DNA of 64,000 nucleotides. It comes from an uncultured Dysgonomonas sp. GTDB lineage: Bacteria; Bacteroidota; Bacteroidia; Bacteroidales; Dysgonomonadaceae. The stretch spans positions 291,976-355,975 of the forward strand of contig NZ_CAKUOF010000003.1 of NCBI RefSeq assembly GCF_934668725.1. Direction: 5' to 3'. The position numbers and the translations under genes are program-made. Positions 52,101 through 60,427 of the stretch are shown piece by piece. The notes under the pieces were generated by a model that worked only from the letters and a program-made list of their open reading frames with translations, ran no database searches and was not told the DNA's origin. Within the stretch, counting starts at the first letter, position 1; every line of letters starts with the position of its first letter.

Positions 52101-54688
52101 GACTCATTGGGTGATTTTATACCTACATAGACCGAATATGGAGAATAGGCTGCTGTTTGTGAGTAAATACTTGCATCTCCTCCCGTCTCGAATACTCTTG
52201 AAACCAGTGTTGCTTTTAGCATTCCGGGGGCATTGGAAGCCGGAGGTAATTTTGCTGATATGGAAGCATTTCCACTTGCATCTAATCGACCTTCGTATAT
52301 GGTATAAGTATCGGTCGTAAAATTACTTGCCGGATTGTTAAACGAATATGCTTCGTATCCTTTAAACGGATTACCTGCCAGTGATAAAGTCATTTCAACA
52401 CTAGCTTTCAGATTGGATGCTGCTGCACCGTGCAACCACTGCGAGGATAAGGTCGTATTCAGTACTCCTTTGCTGGCATCAATCAGCTCTCCAACATTTA
52501 AACGGACTTTCAGTCTGTTGGGTTTAACGGTTTCGATCCGTATTGTTTTTGAGAAGGTTGCTCCTCCCACTTTTATGGCTGCACGCCAGTTACCGGTTAT
52601 AGCTCCCGGATCGGTTGCCAGCTTGAAGGTATAGAAGCCGTCTTTTCCGGATGTGTTTACAAATTTCTGATAGAGTTGTCCTGTGGGTGTAAACATGTCT
52701 AATGAAACGGGATGCCCTTTAGGCAGAGGATTTACTTTATCATCCAGAATAAATGTCAGATAAATAGAATCGCCGGGACGCCAGACTCCTCTTTCGCCGT
52801 AAATATATCCTTTGAGTCCTTTTTGTATTTCCTTTCCGCTCACGTCAAAATTGCTGAGCGATAATGATAGGTTAGAGGTTAATTTCAGATATCCTTTTTC
52901 CTTGTCTTTTGCTGCCACTACAACAAAAGGCACTCCTCCTTTGTAATCTATGGTTGCAAAACCATCTCCATCGGTTTTTGCCGATCCGATACGTTGCATC
53001 TGGAAATTATATACATCTACCACTGCTCCCGATATGGGTTTGGTAGTCAGAATATCTGTTATGGCAACTGTTACTTTTTTATCTGATCCTATTTTGGCTA
53101 CTAATCCAATATTGGAGGCAAAGACAATGCAATCAGACGAACGGTTAGTATAATAACTGCTCTTGCAGGGATCTTCTCTTTCTTCCCAATCGTAATCCTC
53201 CCAATCTATAGGATCATAATAATAAGACTGAGGGATATCCCAGACGGCTTCGTCTTCTTCCGACATACGGTTGTCGAATCTCTCCAAACCTGCTTCCTGA
53301 GGCACTTGTGGAATTATTCCGCTACAAGGGTATAATGAATATTCTTTCTTCATGGTAAACTTCACCCGATAGATTGCACCGGGATCTTGTTTTATGAGTG
53401 TAGACAGGTCTATCGAGAAATTATTCCATTGATCCAATCGCATGGTATGGTCTTCATCGAGCCTTATTTGCTTTTTAAGCACTAAGCGTCCGAAGCGTCT
53501 CAGTTCGTTATCGCCTCCAAAATCATTGGATTGAAGATATCCTAATATATTATTCTCGAAAATCTTGACAATGGTAACATCTACTGCCCATAAATTGACA
53601 GCCTGAAAGGGTATATTCAGGTTATCGGAGCTTGGAAGAATATTTCCCGAATTGAGTAGTTTGACTTCGGGTTTATTTTTTTCGAGAGACAGCTGATAAT
53701 TATAATTCTTATCCAGAACTTTATTTTCGGAACTTTTGAGTTCCTTGTAAATATTCAGATCAACACTGGTATTGTTGCTGCTTGCATCTAAATAGAGTTT
53801 CAATACATTCTTTTGTATATCATACGAGAAATTCTCGATTCCATTGGGGTTTACCAGCCCTTGTATATTTTGATTGCTTGATAAAGGATCGCTAAACGTG
53901 ATACGTATACATTCTGATGGTTCGTAGGTTGTACGTACATCAATTACCGAAAAAGTTTTAGCATTTATAGCGGGCAACACGATGGGTAGTTTTTCGGCTT
54001 CTCTTTTTGCTCCGATAGACGAACCGTCGACTTTCAGGGTATAAGTTAAATCCTGGGTTGTTCTTTTTAAACTGTCAATCGTAAAAGCATATCGTCCTTT
54101 TACATCTGTTGCTTCTATTTTTATAACTGCTGTGTTTGAATTTCCTTCTACCGACAGCATTTTTTCTATATCGGGCATAGCTGCCTCATCTGCAAGGGAA
54201 AGTGTACCTTTAACTGTATTCCATGTCAAGTCGTTGTCCTTAGTTGGGGAATAGGGCAACATATCTACGGCAAAATTTTGCTCGGGTACCTTGAAATAAA
54301 AATAAAATTCGTCGAAGCCTTTTTCTACCTGAAGTACTTTGTCCAGTTTAAACCAAGCATCGTAAGTTTGTCCTTGCTTCAACTCTCCCGGTTCGGGCAC
54401 AAATTTAATTGTGCGGGTATTTACCCAATAGGCTTTTCCTTTTATTTTAGGAGAAAACTCGAATAAGTCCTGATCGACTTCGGTATTCAACTCAACGGCA
54501 GGCATATCCTGATTCAGTTCGATTTGAATAGGTGATACGGAGGAAACCGATCCGTAAGTGAAAGCTGCAATATAACGTGCAAATTCAGGGTCAATTGTTC
54601 GCGACCCTTTACGACTACAGGCATTTGTAAGTAACAAAAAGCCTACCGAGAGCATAAGTACCAATACGGGATTTATCTTTCTTCTCAT
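49109..54688 (-). CDS. Bacterial alpha-2-macroglobulin-like lipoprotein with thioester motif
   Basis: This 1859-residue lipoprotein has lipobox LLLTNAC (Cys24). It contains serial MG (macroglobulin) beta-domains, with segments such as KGLKGYIYGERGVWRPGDSI and LAVVDEGLLDLTSFKTPNAW. The thioester motif YPYGCSEQVTSR (Cys1409, Gln1412) follows, then an alpha/alpha-toroid and a final beta domain. Such proteins trap attacking proteases in the periplasm, covalently when the Cys-Gln thioester forms. In many bacteria the gene pairs with pbpC; none is adjacent here. It is transcribed alone, with a -7 box 34 nt before the start. Confidence 0.93.
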   Translation of the reverse strand: MRRKINPVLVLMLSVGFLLLTNACSRKGSRTIDPEFARYIAAFTYGSVSSVSPIQIELNQDMPAVELNTEVDQDLFEFSPKIKGKAYWVNTRTIKFVPEPGELKQGQTYDAWFKLDKVLQVEKGFDEFYFYFKVPEQNFAVDMLPYSPTKDNDLTWNTVKGTLSLADEAAMPDIEKMLSVEGNSNTAVIKIEATDVKGRYAFTIDSLKRTTQDLTYTLKVDGSSIGAKREAEKLPIVLPAINAKTFSVIDVRTTYEPSECIRITFSDPLSSNQNIQGLVNPNGIENFSYDIQKNVLKLYLDASSNNTSVDLNIYKELKSSENKVLDKNYNYQLSLEKNKPEVKLLNSGNILPSSDNLNIPFQAVNLWAVDVTIVKIFENNILGYLQSNDFGGDNELRRFGRLVLKKQIRLDEDHTMRLDQWNNFSIDLSTLIKQDPGAIYRVKFTMKKEYSLYPCSGIIPQVPQEAGLERFDNRMSEEDEAVWDIPQSYYYDPIDWEDYDWEEREDPCKSSYYTNRSSDCIVFASNIGLVAKIGSDKKVTVAITDILTTKPISGAVVDVYNFQMQRIGSAKTDGDGFATIDYKGGVPFVVVAAKDKEKGYLKLTSNLSLSLSNFDVSGKEIQKGLKGYIYGERGVWRPGDSIYLTFILDDKVNPLPKGHPVSLDMFTPTGQLYQKFVNTSGKDGFYTFKLATDPGAITGNWRAAIKVGGATFSKTIRIETVKPNRLKVRLNVGELIDASKGVLNTTLSSQWLHGAAASNLKASVEMTLSLAGNPFKGYEAYSFNNPASNFTTDTYTIYEGRLDASGNASISAKLPPASNAPGMLKATLVSRVFETGGDASIYSQTAAYSPYSVYVGIKSPNESDYEMLETGKDNVMDIVTLSPDGKPVNRSDVNVKIYKIKWSWWWNRNNDDLSSYVNNTSANIVLDKDVSTTGGKAKVSFKVEDADWGRYLVMATDRQSGHISGKVIYVDWPAWKGRSDKEDASGLTMLSFSTDKKTPYQVGEKVTVTIPKSSDGRALISIEDGTKVIQRDWVKTSAKEDTKYTFEVTDEMNPNFFIFATLLQPYAQTDNDLPIRLYGVLNIKVENKNTILTPVINMPDELRPEKEFTVSVSEKNKKAMTYTLAVVDEGLLDLTSFKTPNAWTDFYAYQALGVRTWDMFDMVVGAQAGKLGPLLSIGGDETLKPSSNPLNRFKPVVKFLGPFTMKKGETQSHKIKLDPYIGSVRVMVVAGSQDGAYGSTEKTVAVKNPLMVLSTLPRVAGPDEEILLPVNVFAMDKKVKTVNVTVQAANGLFQFVDGTSKSVTFTETGDKVIYFKVKVAKKTGAEKVTIKASGGGESSNETIDIMVRNPNPPIILTSDALVPAGQSHDLKIDLDSPTAEDWVRLEVSRMPAVDLSKNMAYLYDYPYGCSEQVTSRVFPLLYVSAFRKFPEKETEKMKYNINEAIKILSSRQLGDGGIVYWPGSAYPTEWVTTYAGHFLIEAKNKGYNVPESVISKWKQFQKKTAQRWNRGDLYSSYYSYSMNDLQQAYRLYTLALAGDPELGAMNRLKEMKDLSVQARWRLAAAYAITGKKDAAQQIVSNVPLTVDNYSAFNNTYGSPARDLAMIMETNLLLGRTEKALSLAPQVSAALSSDYISTQTAAFGLIAMSQLAEKMGKGVIAYDWSLNGVAQKVENSSLVFNEYTIKPQEEVNINFTNKGQGQLYVRLIGRTQPLVDKSLPKNDGINLYVKYVDDNNNEIDVTSLQQGTEFFANVIVQNVSGESITDLALTQIFPSGWEIFNNRLFNAAANATNPSFNYQDIRDDRVMTFFNLGNGYSTAIKVRLQAAYCGRFYLPAVSCEAMYKPQTQSRTSGMWVEVKQ

Positions 54689-54721
54689 AAAGTGCTATTT
54701 TAGTGAAAGTGTAAATAAAAA

Positions 54722-54729
54722 CAAATATA
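54722..54729 (-). promoter_or_regulatory. Candidate -7 box for the macroglobulin-like gene
   Basis: On the minus strand it reads TATATTTG, 33 nt before the start. No -33 TTTG at the usual distance. Confidence 0.4.
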
Positions 54730-54830
54730 AGTAAACTTTATAAAGCATATATTGTTTCTTTAGTGAAAGAAAAAGTTAAATGTTCAATTTTTCTAACGCA
54801 CCCTTTGGGTTTGTTTTTCATTTTGTACTT

Positions 54831-54867
54831 GTGCAATCAACGATCGAGGAGCGAAGGCGACTCAAAA
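54831..54867 (+). repeat. Imperfect direct repeat, left copy
   Basis: It begins GTGCAATCAACGATCGAGGA and continues GCGAAGGCGACTCAAAA. It matches 55209-55246 at most positions. Confidence 0.6.
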
Positions 54868-55046
54868 CGAAACAAAAGATCAAGACTGAGCCTCTTTGCC
54901 CGACCCGCTACGGACTCAAAAGCTAAAACAAAAGAAAACATTTATTATTGATATCCTTTTGTTTCTTAACGCTTTCGTTCGCCCTGCGGGTACCCCGTGC
55001 AACCGGCAAGGTCGGGAAGCCTGACGGATAAAAGCCCTTTGCATGC

Positions 55047-55084
55047 GTCAGCCCCGGTGCATCAGTGGCACAGCCGTTGGCTGA
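55047..55084 (+). repeat. Inverted repeat GTCAGCC/GGCTGAC
   Basis: GTCAGCC and GGCTGAC form 7-bp arms around about 24 nt, and GGTGC and GTGGCAC-like segments lie inside. It is part of the structured block. Confidence 0.5.
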
Positions 55085-55101
55085 CAAGCGAAGCAGGCGT
55101 A

Positions 55102-55135
55102 AAACTAAACTGCCGTAAGGCAGTAGGTTTAGTTT
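55102..55135 (+). repeat. Strong hairpin in the structured block
   Basis: AAACTAAACTGCC at 55102-55114 and GGCAGT-AGG-TTTAGTTT at 55119-55135 form a long stem around a GTAA tetraloop, with a 3-nt bulge. AGGC and GCCT extend it outwards. Confidence 0.7.
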
Positions 55136-55187
55136 AGCCTGTAAGCTTTAGTCAGACAGGCGAGCCACGCAGCACAAAGCCTTTTTG

Positions 55188-55251
55188 ATTCCTTTTGCGG
55201 CTTACTTTGGGCAAACAACGTTCGACGAAGCGAAGGCGAGTCAAAAGGAAT
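55188..55251. repeat. Fold-back repeat, right copy
   Basis: ATTCCTTTTG at 55188-55197 pairs perfectly with CAAAAGGAAT at 55242-55251. The loop holds the right copy (55209-55246) of the direct repeat. The left copy is flanked by a diverged equivalent (CATTTTG and CAAAACG). Confidence 0.6.
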
Positions 55252-55415
55252 ACAAGCAATCTTCGATTGCGCGTAGTAAAAGACAATTTAATTGAACATA
55301 TATTTTAACCATGTTATTAAAAGAATATAACAACCATAAGCTGTGAGGGTTCAGTAATAAACCCGATAATACCTTCGGCTACTTATCAACTATTTTATCT
55401 ATTAAAGAAAGTATT

Positions 55416-55904
55416 ATGGGAAAATATACACAGAAACTAGTTGAAAAAATATCAAGTTTGATCGAGGAAGACAATTATACAATTACAGAAATATGCCGTA
55501 TAGTGGGAATAAGCCGTAATGTATTTTATGAATGGAGAACTACCAAACCTGAATTTTCGGAGTCTCTGGACAGGGCATTCGACGCTCGTGAAGAGAGATT
55601 GAGGCAAAAAGCACGAAAGTCGATGAGACAGAAACTTGAGGGGCAAAAACAAATAGAAACTAAAATAACTTATACGGCTTCGAAAGATAGTGACGACCCG
55701 CATACCCTCGTTGTAAAAGAGTACGTTGTAAAAGAAAAGTATTGCTTGCCCGAAACTTCGGCAATCATTCATTCGTTATCGGGTGGATATAACGAAGCCA
55801 AAAGCGGAAAGCAGCCGATATCGAGAAGCCCGTTGGTTATACAGGTAGATAATGAAAAAACCAAGCGCGATATGGAAAGGTTACAACAACGGTTAAGTTC
55901 ATAA
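55416..55904 (+). CDS. HTH protein resembling phage terminase small subunits
   Basis: This 162-residue protein begins MGKYTQKLVEKISSLIEEDN and has a helix-turn-helix at about residues 20-43 (YTITEICRIVGISRNVFYEW). A charged helical region (EERLRQKARKSMRQKLEGQK) and a VVKEYVVKEKYCLPETSAII segment follow. The layout is that of terminase-small-subunit or phBC6A51-type HTH proteins that bind phage or repeat DNA. No large terminase or other phage gene lies nearby. It may be a domesticated phage remnant or a standalone regulator. It is downstream of the structured block, which could be its target (speculative). Confidence 0.75.
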   Translation: MGKYTQKLVEKISSLIEEDNYTITEICRIVGISRNVFYEWRTTKPEFSESLDRAFDAREERLRQKARKSMRQKLEGQKQIETKITYTASKDSDDPHTLVVKEYVVKEKYCLPETSAIIHSLSGGYNEAKSGKQPISRSPLVIQVDNEKTKRDMERLQQRLSS

Positions 55905-56087
55905 AAGGTGTAATCTTTGTCATCTTTGTCACTTTTTGCAACCTAACCATTTATATAACAGAACATTAAAAACGGCACAAGATTACATGAAGTTGACAGG
56001 ATTGTTAGTCATGTTTGTAAGTTTATTCACAAATTGCATTCTTTTAGATTTAATCAAGCTCTAAAAATATTAAGTTCACACAGCTTA

Positions 56088-56163
56088 TTTATGGCTTTGG
56101 CAAGTAAAACAACAATAGTTTGTTATGCCTTTAAAATATATCATTAACTATTTTCGTTTACTT
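56088..56163 (+). repeat. Dispersed intergenic element, copy D
   Basis: The 31-nt head is TTTATGGCTTTGGCAAGTAA plus AACAACAATAG. The 45-nt tail contains TATCATTAACTATTTTC and ends GTTTACTT. Upstream ATTAAGTTCACACA is shared with copy E. The end of the element overlaps the -33 region of the mntH promoter. Confidence 0.75.
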
Positions 56164-56187
56164 CTATAGCCTTTTCTGTTAACTTTG
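56157..56187 (+). promoter_or_regulatory. Promoter of the Nramp gene
   Basis: TTTA (56157-56160, one mismatch to TTTG), 19 nt, then TAACTTTG (56180-56187). The -33 part belongs to the conserved end of element D. Confidence 0.55.
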
Positions 56188-56305
56188 CTCGAATTGGATT
56201 TGTAAATGAAAAATATTAATAACCGTTAGGCATATATAGAACTGTAATATAGGATAATATCTATAAAATATGACAATACATATTTTACAACACTAAGATA
56301 TCTGC

Positions 56306-57598
56306 ATGAAAAATTTTTGGTCGAAATTAAGAAAAGATTATAAAAAGAAAGATACCAAGCTTAAATCGGGGGCTTTTGAACTGTTAAAGTACATCGGACC
56401 GGGATTGTTGGTTACTGTGGGATTTATCGATCCGGGAAACTGGGCTTCTAATTTTGCCGCCGGATCGGAGTTTGGATACGCTCTCTTGTGGGTAGTAACC
56501 TTATCTACCGTTATGCTAATCATACTTCAACATAATGTTGCCCACCTCGGTATTGTTACAGGCTTATGTTTGTCCGAAGCAGCTAATAAATATCTCCCCC
56601 GGAGAGCTTCCAGAATTACACTATGGTCGGCTATTGCTGCTTCTATATCGACCTCTCTTGCCGAAATATTAGGTGGGGCAATTGCTCTCGAGATGCTTTT
56701 TGATGTCCCTATAAAAATAGGAGCTGTACTGGTTACCATATTTGTGGCATGTATGATGTTTTCCAATTCGTACAAAAAAATCGAGCGTTATATCATTGCC
56801 TTTGTCTCTTTGATCGGGTTGTCGTTTATATACGAACTTTTTCTGGTAGATATCGAATGGAAAGAAGCTGCTGTTTCGTGGGTTACGCCCTCTATGCCCG
56901 ACGGCAGTATCCTGATTATAATGAGCGTTTTGGGGGCAGTCGTTATGCCTCACAACCTCTTTCTTCATTCCGAGGTTATTCAAAGCCGCGAATGGAATCT
57001 GAAAGACGATAAGGTTATTGAGAAGCAACTCAAATATGAGTTTTTCGATACTCTTTTTTCCATGGTTATCGGATGGGCTATTAACAGTGCTATGATTTTG
57101 CTGGCTGCTTCGACTTTCTTTAAAGAAGGCTTGGTAGTAGATGATTTACAACAAGCCAAAAGCCTCTTAGAACCTCTGTTAGGAGCAAATGCTGCCATTG
57201 TTTTTGCCATAGCTTTATTATTTGCAGGGATCTCCTCGTCAATGACTTCGGGAATTGCCGCAGGATCTATCTTTGCCGGAATGTATGACGAGCCTTATAA
57301 TATCAAAGATATACATTCGCGGACGGGAGTAGCGATTTCGTTGGGAGTAGCCCTGCTGATTATTTTCTTGATAAGCAATCCTTTTAAAGGGCTTATTATT
57401 TCGCAGGCAGTATTAAGTATGCAATTGCCGGTAACGGTATTTTTGCAAGTAAGACTTACGTCTTCTCAGGAAGTAATGGGAAAATATGCTAATAAACCTC
57501 TCACCAAATACATGCTTTATACGATTGCAAGTATTGTTACTCTATTAAACATTTGGTTATTATATACTTTAGCTACAGGATGGGTTGTAACCGGTTAA
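56306..57598 (+). CDS. mntH: Nramp-family divalent metal transporter (Mn2+/Fe2+, MntH-like)
   Basis: This 430-residue inner-membrane transporter has 11-12 predicted helices. The two unwound metal-binding helices are intact: TM1 GFIDPGNWASNFAAG (Asp42-Asn45) and TM6 VVMPHNLFLHSEVI. The family signature SSMTSGIAAGSIFAGM is also present. It imports Mn2+ or Fe2+ with protons. No MntR- or Fur-type box was recognised upstream, but the dispersed element D covers the promoter region. The following glycosyltransferase gene overlaps its 3' end by 19 nt. Confidence 0.95.
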   Translation: MKNFWSKLRKDYKKKDTKLKSGAFELLKYIGPGLLVTVGFIDPGNWASNFAAGSEFGYALLWVVTLSTVMLIILQHNVAHLGIVTGLCLSEAANKYLPRRASRITLWSAIAASISTSLAEILGGAIALEMLFDVPIKIGAVLVTIFVACMMFSNSYKKIERYIIAFVSLIGLSFIYELFLVDIEWKEAAVSWVTPSMPDGSILIIMSVLGAVVMPHNLFLHSEVIQSREWNLKDDKVIEKQLKYEFFDTLFSMVIGWAINSAMILLAASTFFKEGLVVDDLQQAKSLLEPLLGANAAIVFAIALLFAGISSSMTSGIAAGSIFAGMYDEPYNIKDIHSRTGVAISLGVALLIIFLISNPFKGLIISQAVLSMQLPVTVFLQVRLTSSQEVMGKYANKPLTKYMLYTIASIVTLLNIWLLYTLATGWVVTG

Positions 57599-58569
57599 GT
57601 ATAATTATACCCCTTTATAATCTTAAAGATTATATTGAAAGATGTATATTGAGTATTGTCTCTCAGGCTATTGATACAGACAGGTATGAATTGATTGTGG
57701 TGAATGATGGCTCGACGGACGGAAGTGAATCTGTAGTCGAAAAGCTACAAACGGTTTATCCTTTTATAACACTAATCAATAAAGAAAATGATGGCCTTAG
57801 TTCTGCCAGAAACAAGGGACTGGATATTGCTTCGGGAGATTATATATTCTTTATTGATGCCGATGACTGGGTATCACCGGATACATTATCTCAATTATTT
57901 GACATTATAGACAGTCACCCCGAAGATATTATTTTATTTAAGGCAACAGAGGTATACCCCTCCGGAAAGACAAAAGCCATCTGTTTCCATCTGCCCGAAA
58001 GCAACAGAAAATTATTGATCGAAGACTATATTTGCGATTATACAATATTGAGTGCTGCATGGCAAGGATTATTTAAACGAAATCTCTTTATCGATCATAA
58101 CATACGAATGCCCGAAGGCTTTCTGGCGGAGGATGATGATCTAGTTGTGAGATTGTTCTCAATAGCCGAAACTATGTATTATCTGCCTGTGGAAGTTTAT
58201 AATTACTGGCAGCGTCCACAATCAATCAGTAATAATTCTGACACACATCATAATGAAAAACTGATAAAAGACCGCATCTCTATTTTCAAGGAATTAGTAA
58301 TTTATGTCCAAAAGTTTACAGGTAAAAGAAAAATGGGGCTGGAACGTAAATTAAATTTTCTGGCATTGGATATAATAAGATTGCTTATCCGAAAATCACA
58401 AAAAAGACCGATAATTGATTCTACATTACACCAACTATCTGATTTAGGCTATTTTCCTCTAAATAAAAAGGCATACTCGGTGAAATATAAAATACTTCAG
58501 ATCTTATTAATGCAGCCTTCTGTAATCCGCTTTTTTGCCTCTTTGAAAAAAAGTGAAAAGTTTTTTTAA
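57580..58569 (+). CDS. Family 2 glycosyltransferase
   Basis: The start at 57580 (MGCNRLSIIIPLYNLKDYIE) is chosen because the family begins right there; an upstream TTG would extend deep into mntH. The 329-residue GT-A enzyme has the nucleotide-binding VVNDGSTDGS and ENDGLSSARNKGLD. The DXD-type metal site is FFIDADDWVS (near residue 95), and the acceptor region includes FLAEDDDLVVRLF. It likely adds a sugar to LPS, capsule or a glycan lipid. Its pairing with an Nramp gene gives no functional hint. The C-terminus is basic and helical. Confidence 0.9.
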   Translation: MGCNRLSIIIPLYNLKDYIERCILSIVSQAIDTDRYELIVVNDGSTDGSESVVEKLQTVYPFITLINKENDGLSSARNKGLDIASGDYIFFIDADDWVSPDTLSQLFDIIDSHPEDIILFKATEVYPSGKTKAICFHLPESNRKLLIEDYICDYTILSAAWQGLFKRNLFIDHNIRMPEGFLAEDDDLVVRLFSIAETMYYLPVEVYNYWQRPQSISNNSDTHHNEKLIKDRISIFKELVIYVQKFTGKRKMGLERKLNFLALDIIRLLIRKSQKRPIIDSTLHQLSDLGYFPLNKKAYSVKYKILQILLMQPSVIRFFASLKKSEKFF

Positions 58570-58629
58570 TAATTTCTTGTTTTTTGAAACTTATAGTATA
58601 TCTTTGTACCCGCTAACGCAATAGTAGCC

Positions 58630-58711
58630 GCGGATGTGGCGTAATTGGTAGCCGCGCCAGACTTAGGATCTGGTGCCGAGAGGCGTGGGGGTTCGAGTCC
58701 CTTCATCCGCA
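58630..58711 (+). tRNA. tRNA-Leu (anticodon TAG)
   Basis: This 82-nt class II tRNA has acceptor GCGGATG/CATCCGC and discriminator A. The anticodon stem CCAGA/TCTGG flanks CTTAGGA (TAG), and the variable arm is long (TGCCGAGAGGCGT). It is followed by an integrase remnant, so its 3' end is a plausible attachment site. Confidence 0.96.
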
Positions 58712-58735
58712 CTGGAAGATCTTCCAAAACAAAGC

Positions 58736-58774
58736 AAATCTCTGAAAATCAACAGGTTTTCAGAGATTTTTTTA
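58736..58774 (+). terminator. Terminator of tRNA-Leu
   Basis: AAATCTCTGAAAA at 58736-58748 pairs perfectly with TTTTCAGAGATTT at 58757-58769, followed by TTTTT. Confidence 0.9.
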
Positions 58775-58971
58775 TTCCCTGAACTTTCTGAAAAGGCAAA
58801 ATAGTGCGGTTTTAAGCAATGATTCGTTACTAAATCGTTACCTATTCCTGATTTTAAAAAACAGGTGCAGATCTAGTAACGAATTAGGTTTTAATTCTTT
58901 GTTTTACAGTATTTTGCATAAGTGGTCTTTGAGCTTGAAATAGTAATTTTACAATTAAAAAATTCAAGTGT

Positions 58972-60075
58972 ATGCAACAAGAAATGAAACAAAGAGTGAG
59001 CACATTTAGTTTAACGTGCTACCTGAAGAAAACAAACTTATTGAAAAATGGTGAAGCTCCTGTTTATATGCGAATTACAGTGAGCGGACAAGTTGCTAAT
59101 ATTAGCCTGCAAGGTTCTATTTCCCCTTTATTGTGGAATCAGGCTAAAGAACAAAGTAAAGGTACGGATCGAAAATCTCAGGAGTTAAATCATTATATCG
59201 AATCGGTAAGATCACGACTCTACAAAATACACAGGGAACTGGAAATTGATGGGAAGCCTATTACCGCCTCCATTATCAAGGACAGGTATATGGGAAAAAC
59301 TGAAGAACAAGAGGGAAAAACTCTTAATGATGTGCATACGGAACACAATGAAAGATGCAGAAAATTGCTAGATATAGAATATTCTAAATCTACCATCTAC
59401 AAATTCGATACTTCTTTAAAATACCTCAAAGAATTTATGTCAACAGAAATGAGCATAGAGGATATCCCATTAAAAGAAATCAATGAGAATTTTATCCGTA
59501 ACTACGAACTCTATCTAAAAACAGAAAAAGGTTGTGCCAATAATTCCGCTATCAAGCATTTGAAAATCTTCAAGAAAATAATAAGGATCGCATTATTGAA
59601 CGATTGGTTACAAAAAGACCCTTTTGCCTCTGTCAAATTTAAGCAGGACGAAGTTCATGTTGAATTTCTAACAATGCATGAATTAAATAATCTTATAACA
59701 AAAGAAATGCCTTGTAAACGTCTGGAACAGGTCAGGGATGTCTTTGCCTTCTGTTGTTTCACAGGCCTGGCATTTGTGGATATAAAAGGGTTACAGGCAG
59801 AGCATATAATTCATGGGAACGATGGAGAGATGTGGATTCGGAAACCCCGTGTTAAAACAAATAACATGTGTAATATCCCCCTGTTGAAAATACCAAGGAT
59901 GTTGTTAGAAAAATATTCAAATGATAAAGGATGTGGGTTGAGAGGGCAATTACTTCCTGTACCGACTAACCAGAAAATGAATGCTTACCTGAAAGAAGTA
60001 GCCGATATTTGCGGGATAAACAAAAGACTCACAACACATTGTATAAGGCACGGGGAATGTTATTTTGTATTGTAA
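58972..60075 (+). pseudogene. Truncated site-specific tyrosine recombinase of the IntDOT/Bacteroides type
   Basis: The frame encodes 367 residues: an Arm-binding domain (about 8-90), a SAM-like core-binding domain (about 110-205) and the start of the catalytic domain. The first-Arg box reads CCFTGLAFVDIKGL, with no Arg. That is a known feature of the IntDOT group. The frame reaches the HxxRH box (THCIRHGECYFVL) and stops. The segment with the second His and the Tyr nucleophile (normally about 50 more residues) is missing, and no later frame restores it. It is probably the fossil of an element integrated at the adjacent tRNA-Leu. Confidence 0.85.
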
Positions 60076-60427
60076 ATAAGCAACTTACGAAAATATTTTC
60101 ATCCATAGGTAACGATTTGGAAACGAGGAAACTTCCATATTATATCCCATTCTTCACAATAACAAAGAACACTCAATATTTAATAAAGAAATAAAAAATT
60201 TCTGCTAAATGCAAATTTATTTATACTTTTATCATTGCTGAATTTTGTTTTTATTTCTACCTAAAAAGTAAGATTATCCGTAATTAGGATAATGTAGATA
60301 TTTTCATTGAGCTTTTCTTTTAACCACCGATATATATACTATATAAAACTCTTTAGAGCCTGACCTTGACGGTTTGTTTCAAGGTTTATTATTGGGTATC
60401 GCGGATGGATAAAAGAATTATAACACC
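60076..60427. other. Intergenic region after the broken integrase
   Basis: This 352-nt AT-rich stretch has no supported gene and no homology to the missing integrase end by eye. A small inverted repeat ACCTTGA/TCAAGGT occurs at 60363-60385. Confidence 0.5.

Larger units (their letters stand above)
54689..55415. other. GC-richer structured intergenic block with fold-back repeats
   Basis: Between the macroglobulin gene and the HTH gene, 727 nt lack a convincing gene. From about 54780 the composition rises in GC and contains many inverted repeats. Two related segments of 37-38 nt, at 54831-54867 and 55209-55246, share GCGAAGGCGA and TCAAAA. Short ORFs here lack support. It may be a decayed or non-coding repetitive element. 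Confidence 0.6.
55905..56305. other. Intergenic region before the Nramp gene
   Basis: This 401-nt AT-rich region without a gene contains copy D of the dispersed element and the mntH promoter. No terminator for the HTH gene is evident by eye. Confidence 0.55.

Noticed and set aside
54278..54466. Short plus-strand frames opposite the macroglobulin gene
   Set aside because: They are antisense shadows of a long, clearly coding gene.
54763..54951. A 62-codon frame in the structured block
   Set aside because: It lies within repeats, has no leader or homology, and shows no protein-like composition.
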